A DNA stretch of 64,000 nucleotides from Spizellomyces punctatus DAOM BR117. Taxonomy: Eukaryota > Chytridiomycota > Chytridiomycetes > Spizellomycetales > Spizellomycetaceae. The notes below the pieces were generated by a model. It saw only the letters and a list, made by a program, of their open reading frames with translations. It was not told the origin of the DNA and made no database searches. The stretch spans positions 618,258 to 682,257 of the forward strand of contig NW_015971547.1 in assembly GCF_000182565.1 (NCBI RefSeq). Direction: 5' to 3'. Shown piece by piece: positions 13,129 to 24,802 of the stretch. The position numbers were made by a program, and so were the translations under genes. Numbering within the stretch: position 1 is the stretch's first letter; each line of letters opens with the position of its first letter.

Positions 13129-13649
13129 ATGTCCACCCCAGCAAAGCGTCGTCTCATGCGGGACTTCAAACGCCTGCAGACTGATCCTCCGGAGGGAGTA
13201 TCAGGTGCCCCCTGTCCGGACAATGTACTATTGTGGAATGCAGTCATATTTGGTCCTGAGGATACACCATTTGAAGACGGAACTTTCAAATTGGCATTGA
13301 CATTTGATGAGAGCTACCCAACCAAACCACCGCATGTCAAATTTATTAGCAAAATGTTCCACCCGAATGTTTATGCTAATGGGGATCTTTGTTTGGATAT
13401 CCTCCAAAATCGATGGTGGGTACAGCGTTGCAGTTCAAAAAAACTTGAAATTTGTGTCGCTCATGTGACTGTTCTTTTAGGTCCCCTACCTACGATGTTG
13501 CAGCTATTTTGACATCCATTCAATCCCTTTTGCATGACCCGAATCCCAATAGTCCCGCCAACGCTGAAGCTGCACGGCTTTTCCAGGAAGACAGGAAGGA
13601 CTACAATAAGCGGGTGCGAGAGACGGTGGAGGAATCATGGTTGAATTGA
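13129..13649 (+). CDS. UBC2: ubiquitin-conjugating enzyme E2, RAD6/UBC2 orthologue
   Basis: Two exons, 13129..13415 and 13481..13649, give a 151-residue E2 made only of the UBC fold. The N-terminus ([17 protein letters not shown]) is the very conserved RAD6 form. The [15 protein letters not shown] segment supplies the HPN motif and the active-site Cys (about residue 88). The intron falls inside the Trp codon of QNRWSP. RAD6 ubiquitinates PCNA with RAD18 in DNA-damage tolerance and histone H2B with BRE1; that is family knowledge. The protein ends ...ESWLN without the long acidic tail of budding-yeast Rad6, so its tail resembles animal and fission-yeast forms. Identification is firm. Confidence 0.97.
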
Positions 13650-13843
13650 GCGCAAAAAAATGGGTGCACTGGGAATGGGAGCTTGATCGCTTCGCATTGG
13701 CAGTCGGCTCATGTATATATTACATGTTATTGTAGCTTGTGTTAATGATATTCATTGTTGGAGAATAATAAACTCGCATCCATCCTGTATCAGCACTCCG
13801 TTTACTCCTCAACAAACTGCCGACTAAAATTCATACTCGTTGG

Positions 13844-14473
13844 ATGACTTTTAAGAATCTAAGGCTTGCAGATGGAACCCTGGCCGGTGTTTATCCTTCT
13901 CCGTTGCCATTCGTTGAGAATATTGCTTCCAAATTGTCGTAGTGCTCCTCTACAGCAGCACGATGCTTTCATATCTGATAAACTCAATGCTGAATGAGGG
14001 ATGCCAATACCGCAAAAACGAACAGTGCATACTAACCCCGTATCAGAATATGGGTTGAATGGGCGCACGAATTCCAAAAGATGAGATACTTTTGCGTGGA
14101 AAGAGCAAGGTTCTCTATTGAACTGTAGCGCTATAAAATATACTCATTTTGACTATATGTACTACGCCTATTACAGGTTCAGCAGTTCAAGGTCCACATC
14201 CTCCCAGTACCTAATTCTGACGTCGACCCCGATAGTGCTGCTAAAGCTACCAATCACACTGCATCGAGCCGAAGCAAAGCAATGCATTCTCCGCTGTTCA
14301 CTTACTCTGAACATGGCAATAAACCGCAAACATCCTCGTCATCACCGTCTCTTGGTGCGGATCAAGACCTAGACGTACTCACATCGGATTCGCTCAGGTA
14401 TTTCTCATTCATAGAATCTAGCCTTGATTTCAATCTCTGTGATGCGCGGCCGTCGAATATTCTTCTACCATAA
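13844..14473 (+). CDS. small unknown gene, exon model uncertain
   Basis: Coding-like text in several frames suggests a short spliced gene. A first exon from the ATG at 13844 to 13938 can join, by an intron with a good ctaac branch site and tatcag acceptor, to 14047 onward. A second intron (14110..14176, acceptor ttacag) leads to a last exon beginning VQQFKVHILPVP, rich in Ser and Asp, with a stop at 14473. An alternative start at 14059 (MGARIPKDEILLRGKSK) is exactly in phase with that last exon. The two models use different frames of the middle exon, and I cannot decide between them. No family is recognised. It is convergent with the DUF1764 gene. Confidence 0.35.
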
Positions 14474-14643
14474 CACGCCGATTGCAAGTGTGAACCGCTT
14501 AGTCCGCGCGCATAGTGCTAGGTTGGGTTCTGCCTAATTCCATCCCTGGTAGAAGATGTGGAGTAGCGACATAATTTGCTGTTTTGTTTACTTTTGGGAG
14601 CGTGTTTCCCAACCCAAGTAAGACGACAGAGAATGGAAAGAGA

Positions 14644-15401
14644 TCAAAAGCAGCACCAGCATTCGAAGGGACATTGAGGTGTATCTGAAAACATTCACGA
14701 TAGTTTCCACAATGTTTCACATGAGTCTGACGGGTAACGCGGCAGGAAAGGAGAAGGATGTACATACCGCCACCCTTCCCGATATTCAATTCTTCGGTGG
14801 TGAACAAACTGTAACCGTCCTCGGTTCGTCCTGCAACGCATGTTGACTGAGATGTATGGACTCACAGAAAAAAGCTATCTTGAATCTTACGTTTAGCCTT
14901 CAGTCCTCTGCTGTCCCCAAATCCATCGTCCTCCGCCACTGGACGTTGCTGGCTACTTTTGAAGTCCGGCACAGAAAATTGTATGGTTTCCACAACCGGT
15001 TTCGGTCGTTGGCTCCGAGCTTCAATCACTTTAGCAGCAATATCTGTCTCATCCGTTAGGTGCTCAAAGGTTTCTAGTTGCAGGTCGTCCTCCTTCCCCT
15101 TGGTAATTGGTCCTTCTGTAACATCCCCGGTGGCCTCTTTTGAAATATCCCCGTCATCTAGTTTTCTTTCCTGATTCTTCTTCTTTGCCTTCTTCTTCTT
15201 CTTTACAAGCGCTTCGACAGATACTGCTGAGGCAGGTTTGGGGCCTTTTCCACTGAAAATATCGTCGATCTCGCTGGATGGTTTCGCCTTCTTGCCGCTG
15301 AATATATCGTCAATTTCATTCCCCGCTTTTCGTTTGGCAGCGGTGTTTGTTAGAGAAGGTATCGCATTCGTACCTACTGTACTGCTGTTTGGTGCTGGCA
15401 T
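14644..15401 (-). CDS. DUF1764 family protein
   Basis: Three exons (15401..14891, 14830..14768, 14684..14644) give 204 residues. The N-terminal half has two copies of EIDDIFSGK, then a long lysine-rich stretch (KKKKKAKKKN) and an acidic linker. The C-terminal part has GFGDSRG, then an RRTEDGYS segment, then TTEELNIGKGG and a closing TPQCPFECWCCF. That order and Cys-rich end are the diagnostic features of DUF1764. The biochemical function is unknown; the basic region suggests nuclear or nucleolar location (inference). An upstream in-frame ATG at 15473 would add 24 residues; I prefer MPAPNSS because the extension does not look conserved. Its start is divergent from the OB-fold gene. Confidence 0.85.
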
Positions 15402-15564
15402 GATGTTACGGCTATCGCGTGAAAGTGAAGAAGGACAAACGCAGCCCCGAAATGCGAAATGGATGGAAGGCATTCGAATGAATGGTTAATCAGTGCAAAC
15501 CGTTCTTGGGTTGAGATCATCCCGTTGCCTTCGACCAGTTTGCTGTGGGTCTACATGGATGTGA

Positions 15565-18003
15565 ATGTCTATTCTTCGCCGCTATGTGAAACTGTTCCCA
15601 CTTCCTTCCATCACCTTGAGTGGGCACGAGGGTATAACTGACGAGGATATTCTGGCCTTTGAAGGGCAACAATGCCGTTATTTTTGCCATAGCCGCGACA
15701 CCAAACACACATGTGAGCGTTTTGTACGCGATTCATCACATGTGGTTACATACAGCTGGGAGGGTGAACGCATGGTTGAAGCTTTCCCTTCTGGGGTTGA
15801 GTCCTGCGAGGAGCGAAAAAAAACATGGTCACAATGGTTCCAACTAGCGAGAGTAGTGACGGCGGACTCTGTCAGCCAACCGACAGAAGGCAACGGCAAG
15901 AGAAAGTGGGAGTGCAGTGATTTGACAGGATTTGTCGTCACCCACATACGATACAAACAAATGCGAATACATTACTTGGAGGCGGACAAAATTGTGTCAA
16001 TTCGTACATTCCATACTACTGAAAATCGTGCCAATTATGGGATTGAGGAAGAAGACGCCATCCTATTAGACCCCGGAACTGGAGACCGGCGCTGTCAGCA
16101 CATCGAGAATATGGACTTTGCTGACAATCCATACGAGCAGTCCTTACGCTTATATCTGGACACCATGTTTGATAGATTGTTCTGTCCAGCCAATACAGAC
16201 TTGCTCTCGCAAACTGGTAGTACCGTCAATAATGCTCCTACCGCATTTCGTGGCTTGAACGAAGGTTTATTAGCTCACTCAGCAAGTTATCATCCTGCGG
16301 AATGCGATATTTGCTCCGTGTCCATGCCATTTCACTCCGCCGTACCCAAGACGCCGTCCGGTAGTCAGGTATCTCTGGTTTCGCGCCATGTGCCAGAGCC
16401 AGCGAACAGGTCGGACGTCTTCCCACTGGAAAGTAACACGATATCGTGTCCTACCACCGTTGACGAAGATGAGACAGTGGCATCGGCCTCTACACTTCCA
16501 ACACCGGAGATGGTCGGTAACCCAACAAGCCAATTGCCACTGATATCTAATGATAGCAATGGTGATCAGTCGAGGCCTAAAGAAGTGCATGATACACGGT
16601 TATCAACTGGCACGACTTCGAATTGCGTGATCCGCCCTCCGTCTTCAAAACCAACACCCAGAAACGCCCGTCGGAATCTACACGGCTCGATATTTTTAAC
16701 GACATTAAAGAATTGCAAGCCAAACACTCGTTGTAACATCCTCTGTGTCGTCACGCAGATCAATCCCATCCAAGATATAAAGCTTACCAAGGGAAAATGT
16801 GCTGGACAAGTCGTGCGCATGGCTTCCATCCTTGTTTCTGATAATGACGTTCCCTTTTTTCCGATAACCTTGTGGAGAGAGCACTCGGTCTGGGCCGATC
16901 GCTTAGAAGTTGGTGATGTGCTCCAGCTAGGTGGTATGCATTTCCTTCCGCAGGCCGTAGTGAACGAGTTAACTCAGGCTCGGGACCCCGGATGATAGAG
17001 ATTGATATTAGAGTATACCGGGGGAAGATATCCGGCACAACTGTATTTCGGTCCGCCTGCAAAGTTCTACATCGGTTATGCAGGGACACGCCCATCTATG
17101 ACGGTACGTTGTCTTTTATGTCTGGAGGCTTGCCGTAGTCTGATTTTCTTTCTTCAGAGACGAGCGAGCCCGGGGAAGCGTACCACTATGACAGCATCGA
17201 GCGACTGCTGAGGTGGGCAAGCCGTCAACCTTTATTGCGGTTTCATCGCTTTGGTCTCGTCCAAGCACCGCAACGTACGTATCAAGATTCGTCTGTCGCG
17301 TGAAAAAGACGACGAACTAATATGATATTTTTTTGCAGAGCTGGCCGCTCTATTGGATCATGAGGACGGCCAACGGGAACGTGCAGATGATCTAACTGTG
17401 CCTGTGGTACGCTTTAGCAGTCCCGGCGATCTCATCTCTGGCCGCTTCTCGGGGGTAGCTTTAGTCAAGGCGCAGGCTTCTCTCATTAGCTTTCCACGTC
17501 TGCAATTGTCAGTTCCTCCGAAATCCATTTCAGATATCAGTTACGACAGCAAACTTGTCACATGTTATTGTAGAACATGCGGATCCGAGGCCACACAAGA
17601 GGGCTTGAACCACATATGGCGTTGCCCCCGTTGCTTTGTTACTGACCAGGATCTTGCGTGGACTTTCCAGAAGGCGGTCCTCAATCTTGTTGATGCAGCA
17701 GATGCCACAAAGGCATTGATCCAAGCGGGCATAGGGTTTGGCATTTTGGAAGAAATGTTTGCCAATATGGTGTCACCTCGTTTGCTAGCTGATAAAGCTG
17801 CGTCAGATCGGCGGAAGAAGAAAGTTTGGGATAGACTCATGAGGCTGTGTCATGCCTTGACGAATCCAAGTTCTGCACAATGTATATCGATGCGCTTAAA
17901 AGTGCAGACTAGTGAGGACGCCCATGGTTTTGTGATCAATAGGCAGGTGGACGTCCTGAGAGTGGAGCTTTTTGGTGACGGTGGAAGCGATTCGGCAATA
18001 TAG
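15565..18003 (+). CDS. OB-fold / zinc-ribbon protein, RPA1- or shieldin-2-like
   Basis: Four exons (15565..16930, 16978..17103, 17158..17274, 17339..18003) give about 757 residues. The first part is unfamiliar; a Ser/Pro/Thr-rich linker follows. Around residues 365-500 there is an OB-like beta-barrel sequence (KPNTRCNILCVVTQI ... VGDVLQL ... VYRGKISGTTVF). The C-terminal region has a four-Cys ribbon, CYCRTCG then WRCPRCF, followed by a helical tail, the arrangement seen in the third OB fold of RPA1 and in SHLD2. I infer a single-stranded DNA-binding or genome-maintenance role; orthology is not established. Intron 1 is only 47 bp, but it is needed because the first frame stops at 16993 while the OB strand continues in another frame. 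The last exon looks intact. Confidence 0.6.
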
Positions 18004-18757
18004 TTTAATACTTCACTTGGTCTTAACGTTTTGGAAGGGCGGTCTGGTCATTGTATTAAATAGAGACATAATAGCAGGACTCTGTGCGTGACCCACATGA
18101 GGCATTAACCAGCACACTTCGGGTCTGCGTCGGCTGAACTCATTCGCGATCGGCAGCCCTTTCTAAGATAAAACACAATATAACGCATGTTTTTGGGACA
18201 ATCTACTCCATGCTAGGTCCTTCCACCTGCCGCATGGTGCGTGAGTAGTTTAGCTGTATGGAGAGAGAAGCGTTTAGAAATGTGCTCGACGGATGACCCT
18301 TGGAAGGTTTACGATGAGAAGTTGAAATAAAGTTATGGATCAAGCAACAGCTGCTGCACTCAATGAGTTGCCCGCATACTCGATCGTGTTGTTTAGAGGA
18401 TAACTGGACTCCGTATGATATGGTTCAGTGCCATCCGTAGAGAAAGGCTTGACCACATCCGCATTGCAAATCTCTATTCTTCTTCTTGGAGCAGCATCGG
18501 CTAATACCCAGCATGCAAAATACGACGGAGAGACGATGAGATCCCTTTAATACAACTATAACAAGCAGAAATCTAAGGCACACAATGACCCTACATAATT
18601 CCAAACACATAAATGTCCTTTTCCTGATATAAAATGAAAAAAAAAAAAAAAACTTGCTACCCAAATACTGCGCTACTCAAATCCTGCCAAATCCTTTGAA
18701 CATATATGTTTCCAAATCAGAGAGTCTTCTCTTGCATCTAGTCATTCTATCATCTAA
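18004..18757. other. convergent intergenic stretch, no gene seen
   Basis: This 754 bp lies between two converging genes. It contains a run of about 15 A at 18637-18652 and otherwise ordinary sequence with only short ORFs. It should carry the two 3' UTRs. Nothing else is seen. Confidence 0.4.
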
Positions 18758-21700
18758 TTATAACAGAATACAGCCACCTTTAGCCTTTGGAGCTGGAACG
18801 TCGTCCTTTGATGGAAGAGGCTCAGATGTGATTTCTGATCTCTCATCCAAAATACCATCCTGACGAGGAGGTGGAACAGTTTCGGCGGGGGAATAATGTT
18901 CTTCAGCATCTGCATTTTGCAGGAAGCTTTCGGCGGGAACCACAGGTTCAGTAACGGACTCCCCGTCAGAGTCCTCGATAATAGGAGACTGCGGCTCTGC
19001 AGGCTCTGGAGCTTGTGAGATACTTTCCGTGGAAACCACAGGTTTAGCCACGGACTTGCCAACAGACTCTTCGATAATAGATTCTTCGGGCTCTGGAACT
19101 TGTAAAGCGCTTTCCGCAGAAATCACAGGTTCAGCCACGGACTTGCCAACAGACTCTTCGACAATAGGAGAATGCTGCTCTTCAGGCTCTGAAGTTTGTG
19201 AAACGCTTTCCGTAGAGATCACAGATTCAGTAACAGGCTCCTCAAGAGGCTCTTCCTCCACAGTAAGCTCACGCGCGGCGTCAACGACATCTGCTGGGGT
19301 TGCCATGCACGCTACCTCTTCATTGGGTTGCTCAGCAGGTTCTTCGCGACGGACAGCTGTCTCCGAAACTTCTGGCTCAGTTTCCATATGGACATGGGTG
19401 TCTTCTGCGTCTCCAACATTTACCGGCGCGGTGCGGAGCGTCTCTTCTGCAACACCTTCAACCTCCGTGGCAATTGTGTTCACTACCGCTTCGACAACAG
19501 ATTCCTGTTCTGATGTCCCAAAAGCTTCTTCCGGTGCGGTTATTCCAACCTCCCTTTCGATGGGTACTGCGACAGCGTCCTTGAGTAGCTCGTTCGCCAC
19601 CACAGAATCCGTGCTGTCCACTGACTCGCCAGTTTGCTCTGCTGCGAATGTTTCAATCTTCTTCAGTGATTCTTCTGCGGCTGGCTCGGTGTCCTTCACA
19701 GTCCCCTCAACTTCAGAGATAGTCTCCGAGCCAGCTGGACTAATGATTTCGCATACCGCTTCAATGAGTTGATCCTGTAGAGCTACATTCTCAACCGAGC
19801 TAGGCTCCACGTCCGCACCCAAAACATCACCAATAGTCGACACAAGGACGCTGTCTTCCTCTGCTGCGTCTTTGGCAGATTCTAGTGTATTCGACTGAAT
19901 GACGCTCTCTTCAGGCAGTTCAATCACATTCTTGAGCTCCGGAACTTCTGATGCAACAATGTACAGGGAAGTCGGAGGTTGCTCGGGCTCTACTTCAACT
20001 TGGGGGACTTCCATTGGTTGTTCACCGATTGTCACTTCTTCACCAGCAGTAATACCCTCATCGACCTCGGCCACTTCGGATGATTGCTTCTCTGTCACTG
20101 CCTCCTCCAGCTCGGCTTGAGGAATCTCGCGGAGAGTCTCAACAGTAGGCTGCACGTTGCCCTGCGTATGATCTGCGGGGAGTCCTTCATGTATCTGCAC
20201 CTCTGCAGCCTCAGATGGAAGAGGCGTTTCATCAGTCTGTACCTCCTCAACCGCTGTCTGCGATGCAAAATCTATTCCCTCCGCAGAGATGCCTTCAGTG
20301 GCCGGCTCCCCTTCAGCAGCAGTGTCCTCCATAGAGACCACGGCATCGTCGTCCACAAGAGCCCTTTCAACCGGCTGGACCTCAGCCACTGCTTCTGAGA
20401 CATAATCTGCCCCTTCCGCCGGGATAACCTGAGGGGCCGGTGTTTCGTCATTACCTTCCTCCTCCACCGGGCCGTCAGCGGTTTGGCTCTGGTCCAGATC
20501 GTCATCATCGGTCTTCTCTTCAAGTTCTCCATGATCTTGCATCATATTGACCTTTTTGCTTGGCGTAGCGGGGGTAGTCAGCGGTGTATCGTCCGCTCCT
20601 CTTTTGGCAGGGACGACAGTCTCCTGGAAGACTTCGTCACACGTTCTTTTGGCTGGGATGACAGTACTAGTATCGTCTGACGCCAAGACTGCCGGTTCCG
20701 TGGGCGACTGGTTCCCCTCGACAGGGGAGATCGCTGTCGGTACCCCTTCCACGGGGTTGGAGGGTGACTCGCTGGTATCCATGAAGCCTGCCGCTGGTAC
20801 AACAGAAAGAACATCGGCAATGACGGGAATAGTATCGTCGCCATTACCTTTTTCTGTCTCTTCACTGGCAGCGACAACTGGGTCTGCGTCACCCACTTCT
20901 TTTGCCTGCTGCTCTTCATCAAGCTCCAAAGTGCGCCGCCAGTGAGCCTCGTATTCGTAGGACAATTTCAGATGCTCATTCACTGTTTTTTGAGCTTCAT
21001 CATCGGCTTCAGCTGTGAGCTTGTCCTCAGTGGATTCCACAGCATCCAGGCCGGTGTCTAAGTGACTAACGTCGTGAGTAACCTCGTTGGAAATTGCGGC
21101 ATGTCCAGCAGCATCAGAAATATCCTCCTCTGTAGCTATTTCACGATTGCCTTCTCCTTGAGCAGCCTCTGCCTTCAGCGCATCTTTCCAATAGGCCTCA
21201 TACTCGTAGGAGAGCCTCAAATGCTCATCCACAATTTTCTGTGCGTCCACAACGTGTTCATCCGCGTCTGCTACCTTTGGCATACCAGGCTCCTCATCAT
21301 TGACCGCTTTCTGGAGCGACGGTGATGGTGCGGGATCAATGAGTGGTATCCTCTTTGGAATGGCATCCCAATTACCAGGTTCGTCCTTGACAAGTATCTC
21401 AAATGGCTCTGAGGCTTCAAATTTAAGGGGTTGGTCCCCGGGAACTGGAAGCTCCAATTTCCAGGAGTGCAACATGGTACGGAAGGCTTCCTCGGTATGT
21501 GGTCGTTCGTAGGCTGGATCCCCGATGATAGGGTGTCCGATGGAAGCCAGGTGCACACGAAGCTGGTGACGGCGGCCCGTCCGGGGACTCAACATAACGT
21601 GAGTAACCGGGTATGTGAGGAAGTATCCACGCTTCAATACTTGCACTCGCGTTTCCGATGGTTTACCAGGATTTTCTTCGGTACCATCAGCAACTATGAC

Positions 21701-22797
21701 GCGCTTCTCGTCCGTGGGATCATCAGTCAATGGTTTGTCAATAAGAAAATCGTCCTCCACTATGTGACCCTTGACCAACGCGGAGTAGGTCTTTTTCACT
21801 TGTCGGCGAACGAAGCATTTTCCGGCAACGCTCGCAGCCTTTTTGGACAAACCCCAACAATGGACTCCCGACGTGACATAGTCGAGCTGGTGAAGTAGGT
21901 ATAGCTTCTTGTGCTCAGTGAAATGAGCATATAAGAGAGATTCGGATGTGGGACAGCTAGTCGTATCTCCGTCAATACGCAAATCCCATGGCTTGTTGGT
22001 AATGAGGTACGTATCGGGTTGGTAATAGAGAACCTCGATATCATAATTTCGCTGGTAGCGAGGATCATATCCTGGAACTACAATGGGTGGGCTGGGTGAC
22101 GGGCTCAAGGAGGTTGTGTCGACGAGTGCGACTACCTCAACAGACGTAGATTCGCTTTCGCTATCCGCAGGATCCGAGTCTGTAGACGCAGAGCTGTTAA
22201 CGGCAAGCACAGCAATGTTCTCTTGTGCGTGCTGGGTTGAGCGTATGAGGTCGCTCTCCGGGATAGTCTCCGGCATAGAAGATACGATAGGAGTCTCCCT
22301 TTCAATCTGGCTAATCGGCTCCTCCACCATCGCCTCTTCCACTGTTTCTATATGCGGGTTAGCAAGGTCCTCTTGGATGGACTTTTCCGTATTATCGTTC
22401 GCAAAATCCTCCTGAATGGGACTCTCCTCTACAACAATGCCTTCCTCAACCTTTTGCTCCAAAATCGGTACATTGATATCACTCTTCAAAGGAGTTAACT
22501 GTTGCATAGGCTGCTTTGCTCCGACTGTCTCCAAAACGGCGGATGCAAAAGATTGCGGGGGACCTTCCAGTTCGTCCGTGACCATGGTACCTAGTCCAGA
22601 CAATATCTAGTAAGAGTGTTAGCATCGTTATTAGTTCACTCATACAAGTAGTTTAACAATCGCGTACCGATTGGCTGAGAAACTTGGTGAGGAAAACTAG
22701 TGGCAGCCACCATCTGACGTTCCGACTCAACATATCGAGGTGCGTTGTTGCCATAGATACCAGTAGGTTGGTATCGGACAACGCGGGCAGGTTTCAT
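18758..22797 (-). CDS. RluA-family pseudouridine synthase (RPUSD1 type) with long acidic tail and CaaX box
   Basis: The catalytic domain (about residues 190-430) carries HQLDYVTSG with the catalytic Asp, NKPWDLRID upstream, and SPRTGRRHQLRVHL, all typical of RluA-type enzymes that isomerise uridine in RNA. NKxWDxRID and MLHSWKLELP are closest to RPUSD1. I place the start at the ATG at 22797, with exon 22797..22684 splicing in phase 0 to 22606; an ATG at 22848 would overlap the SES1 start codon. After the enzyme come almost 900 residues rich in Glu, Val, Ala and Pro, with two copies of an EHLxLSYEYEAxW motif and degenerate tandem repeats. The last residues are GGCILL: Cys-Ile-Leu-Leu is a canonical CaaX box of the geranylgeranylation type. 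A prenylated pseudouridine synthase is unusual. Confidence 0.85.
18935..19260 (-). repeat. degenerate tandem repeats in the tail of the pseudouridine synthase
   Basis: About four imperfect units of roughly 29-33 codons encode variants of a GKSVAEPVIS-AES-Q-PEPEE-PI-EES pattern. Three units are closely alike, for example cacaggttcagccacggac at about 19124 and cacaggtttagccacggac at about 19036. The repeat lies inside coding sequence and is most likely intrinsically disordered. Confidence 0.75.
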
Positions 22798-22846
22798 TTT
22801 TGTTCCAGTTGGACAACGGCAAATCCTTGAACATCTTGGCTTCAGC

Positions 22847-24598
22847 ATGATCGATATCAACCTTCTACGAGTGGACAAGGGTGGGAACCCCGACGTTGTT
22901 CGTGAATCGCAACGTAAGCGTGGAGGTGGCGCGAAGGTCGCTCTTGTGGACGAAGTAATTGCGTTGGACGATGATTGGAAGAAGGGTAAGGCACCTCAGT
23001 GGTTTCCCCTGGAACTTCTTTTGTTTGATCAAGTTGTGGTATTCTTTATTGGATAGCCCGATTCCAAGCCGATGAGGTAAACCGCAAAATCAACGCAATT
23101 GGTAATGAGATCAAAAACTTGGCAAAGGCAAAGAAGAAAGACACACCAGAGTGGGATCAGCTTCAAAAGCGAAAAGCAGAGGCAGAACTGGAAAAGGTTG
23201 AAGCGAACCGTATTTCTGACGATAAAGAGAAAATCCTGCATCAGAAGCTTGGCTTGATCGGTAACCTGGTCCATGACAGCGTGATTGACTCATCCGATGA
23301 AAGAAACAACGGGTTGATAAAATCGTGGTGGCCCGAGGGACGAACGGAAAATGCCGAGATAGAGAAAAGGAAAGCTTTGGGAGGGAAAGACGCAAAAGGT
23401 GTCCCTGGACTGTACAGTCATCATGAAGTCCTGGAACGCATCGCTGGCTACGACTCACAACGAGGTAGCGTCGGATTGCCTTAAATTCTTGGGAATGGAT
23501 TTGTTTAAGTTGATGGTGTATCGCTTTCAGGGACCAATGTTGCTGGTCATCGCGGTTACTTCCTGACCGGCCCCGGCGTTGATCTCAATCTCGCCCTCAT
23601 TCACTACGGATTGGATTTCCTTGAAAAACGTGGCTACACGAAGCTGTGGACTCCATACTTTATGAAAAAGGATCTGATGTCCAAAACTGCTCAACTCGAA
23701 GAGTTTGACGAAGCCTTGTACAAAGTTGGAGAGGGATCTTCGCAATCGGAGGTCGACGGTGACGAAAAGTACCTAATTGCCACCAGCGAGCAACCGATCA
23801 GTGCCTTCCATGCTGGAGAGTGGTTCACAGAACCGGAAAAGGAATTGCCCAAGAAGTATGCTGGACAGTCCACATGTTTCCGGAAAGAGGCGGGTGCACA
23901 CGGAAGAGACACATGGGGCATCTTTAGAGTGCACCAGTTTGAAAAAGTGGAGCAATTTGTATTGACTGACCCAGAGAAGAGTTGGGAGATGCATGAAGAA
24001 ATGCTGGCTACCGCGGAAGAATTCTATCAGAGTGTATGTATCCTGGTGGCTTCATGCTTTTTTAAGAGCCGGCTGTAATTTACAAACTGTCATGTGCAGC
24101 TCGGCCTACCTTACCAAGTGGTTTCCATTGTGGCTGGAGCACTGAACAACGCTGCAGCGAAGAAGTACGATCTGGAGGCGTGGTTCCCCTTTCAGAACGA
24201 ATATAAGGAGCTCGTTTCATGCAGCAACTGTACAGATTATCAAAGTCGCTGCCTGGAAATTCGCGTGGGAGCCAAGAAATTGAATGACCAAACTAAGAAA
24301 TATGTCCACTGTCTCAATTGTACATTGACTGCAACGGAAAGGACAATCTGCTGTATTTTGGAAAACTGGCAAACGGAAGAGGGTGTTGTTGTGCCACCTG
24401 TATTGAGACAGTACATGGGTGGTAAAGAGTTCTTCCCGTTTGTGAAAGAGCTGCCTGGAGGCAAAAAGGTACGCTTATTTCTGAGAAGCTTGATTGTCTC
24501 TCATTGGGCTCACCTGATCGGTTTCTTTTGATTAGGGAGGTAAAGGAGGCAAAGGTGCGGATGATTTGGCGAAAGGAGTCAACAAGATGACGGTTTAA
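22847..24598 (+). CDS. SES1: cytosolic seryl-tRNA synthetase
   Basis: Five exons (22847..22985, 23057..23464, 23531..24033, 24100..24468, 24536..24598) give 493 residues. The N-terminus [22 protein letters not shown] begins the tRNA-binding coiled-coil arm (to about residue 120). The class II catalytic core follows, with motif 2 at [28 protein letters not shown] and motif 3 near [14 protein letters not shown]. It charges tRNA-Ser with serine in the cytosol, the usual role of this eukaryotic form. A Lys/Gly-rich C-terminal extension ([14 protein letters not shown]) is typical of fungal SerRS. The start is certain because the MxDINxxxxxKGGNP opening is conserved. It is divergent from the pseudouridine synthase gene, with only 49 bp or less between the start codons. 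Confidence 0.96.
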
Positions 24599-24802
24599 GT
24601 TTTAGATTAGACGGTAGATAAATTGTAGTATAGCTATTCCCCCGCACTATGGCGAAAGATATCATGAGGATTTGTAATTTTCAGAGCCAAAGTTTCAGGG
24701 GATGGAAATGGGTTTCCTCAACTGCTCCTCAACACAACACCATCCTGCATGTATTTATATTGTCTTTGCCAACTTCGGACAGTAGCTGAACGCCCTGTCC
24801 AG

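Noticed and set aside
19029-19772. Ser/Thr-rich 247-codon open frame on the plus strand
   Set aside because: It is antisense to the Glu/Val-rich tail of the pseudouridine synthase; antisense of such a composition always reads Ser/Thr/Ala.
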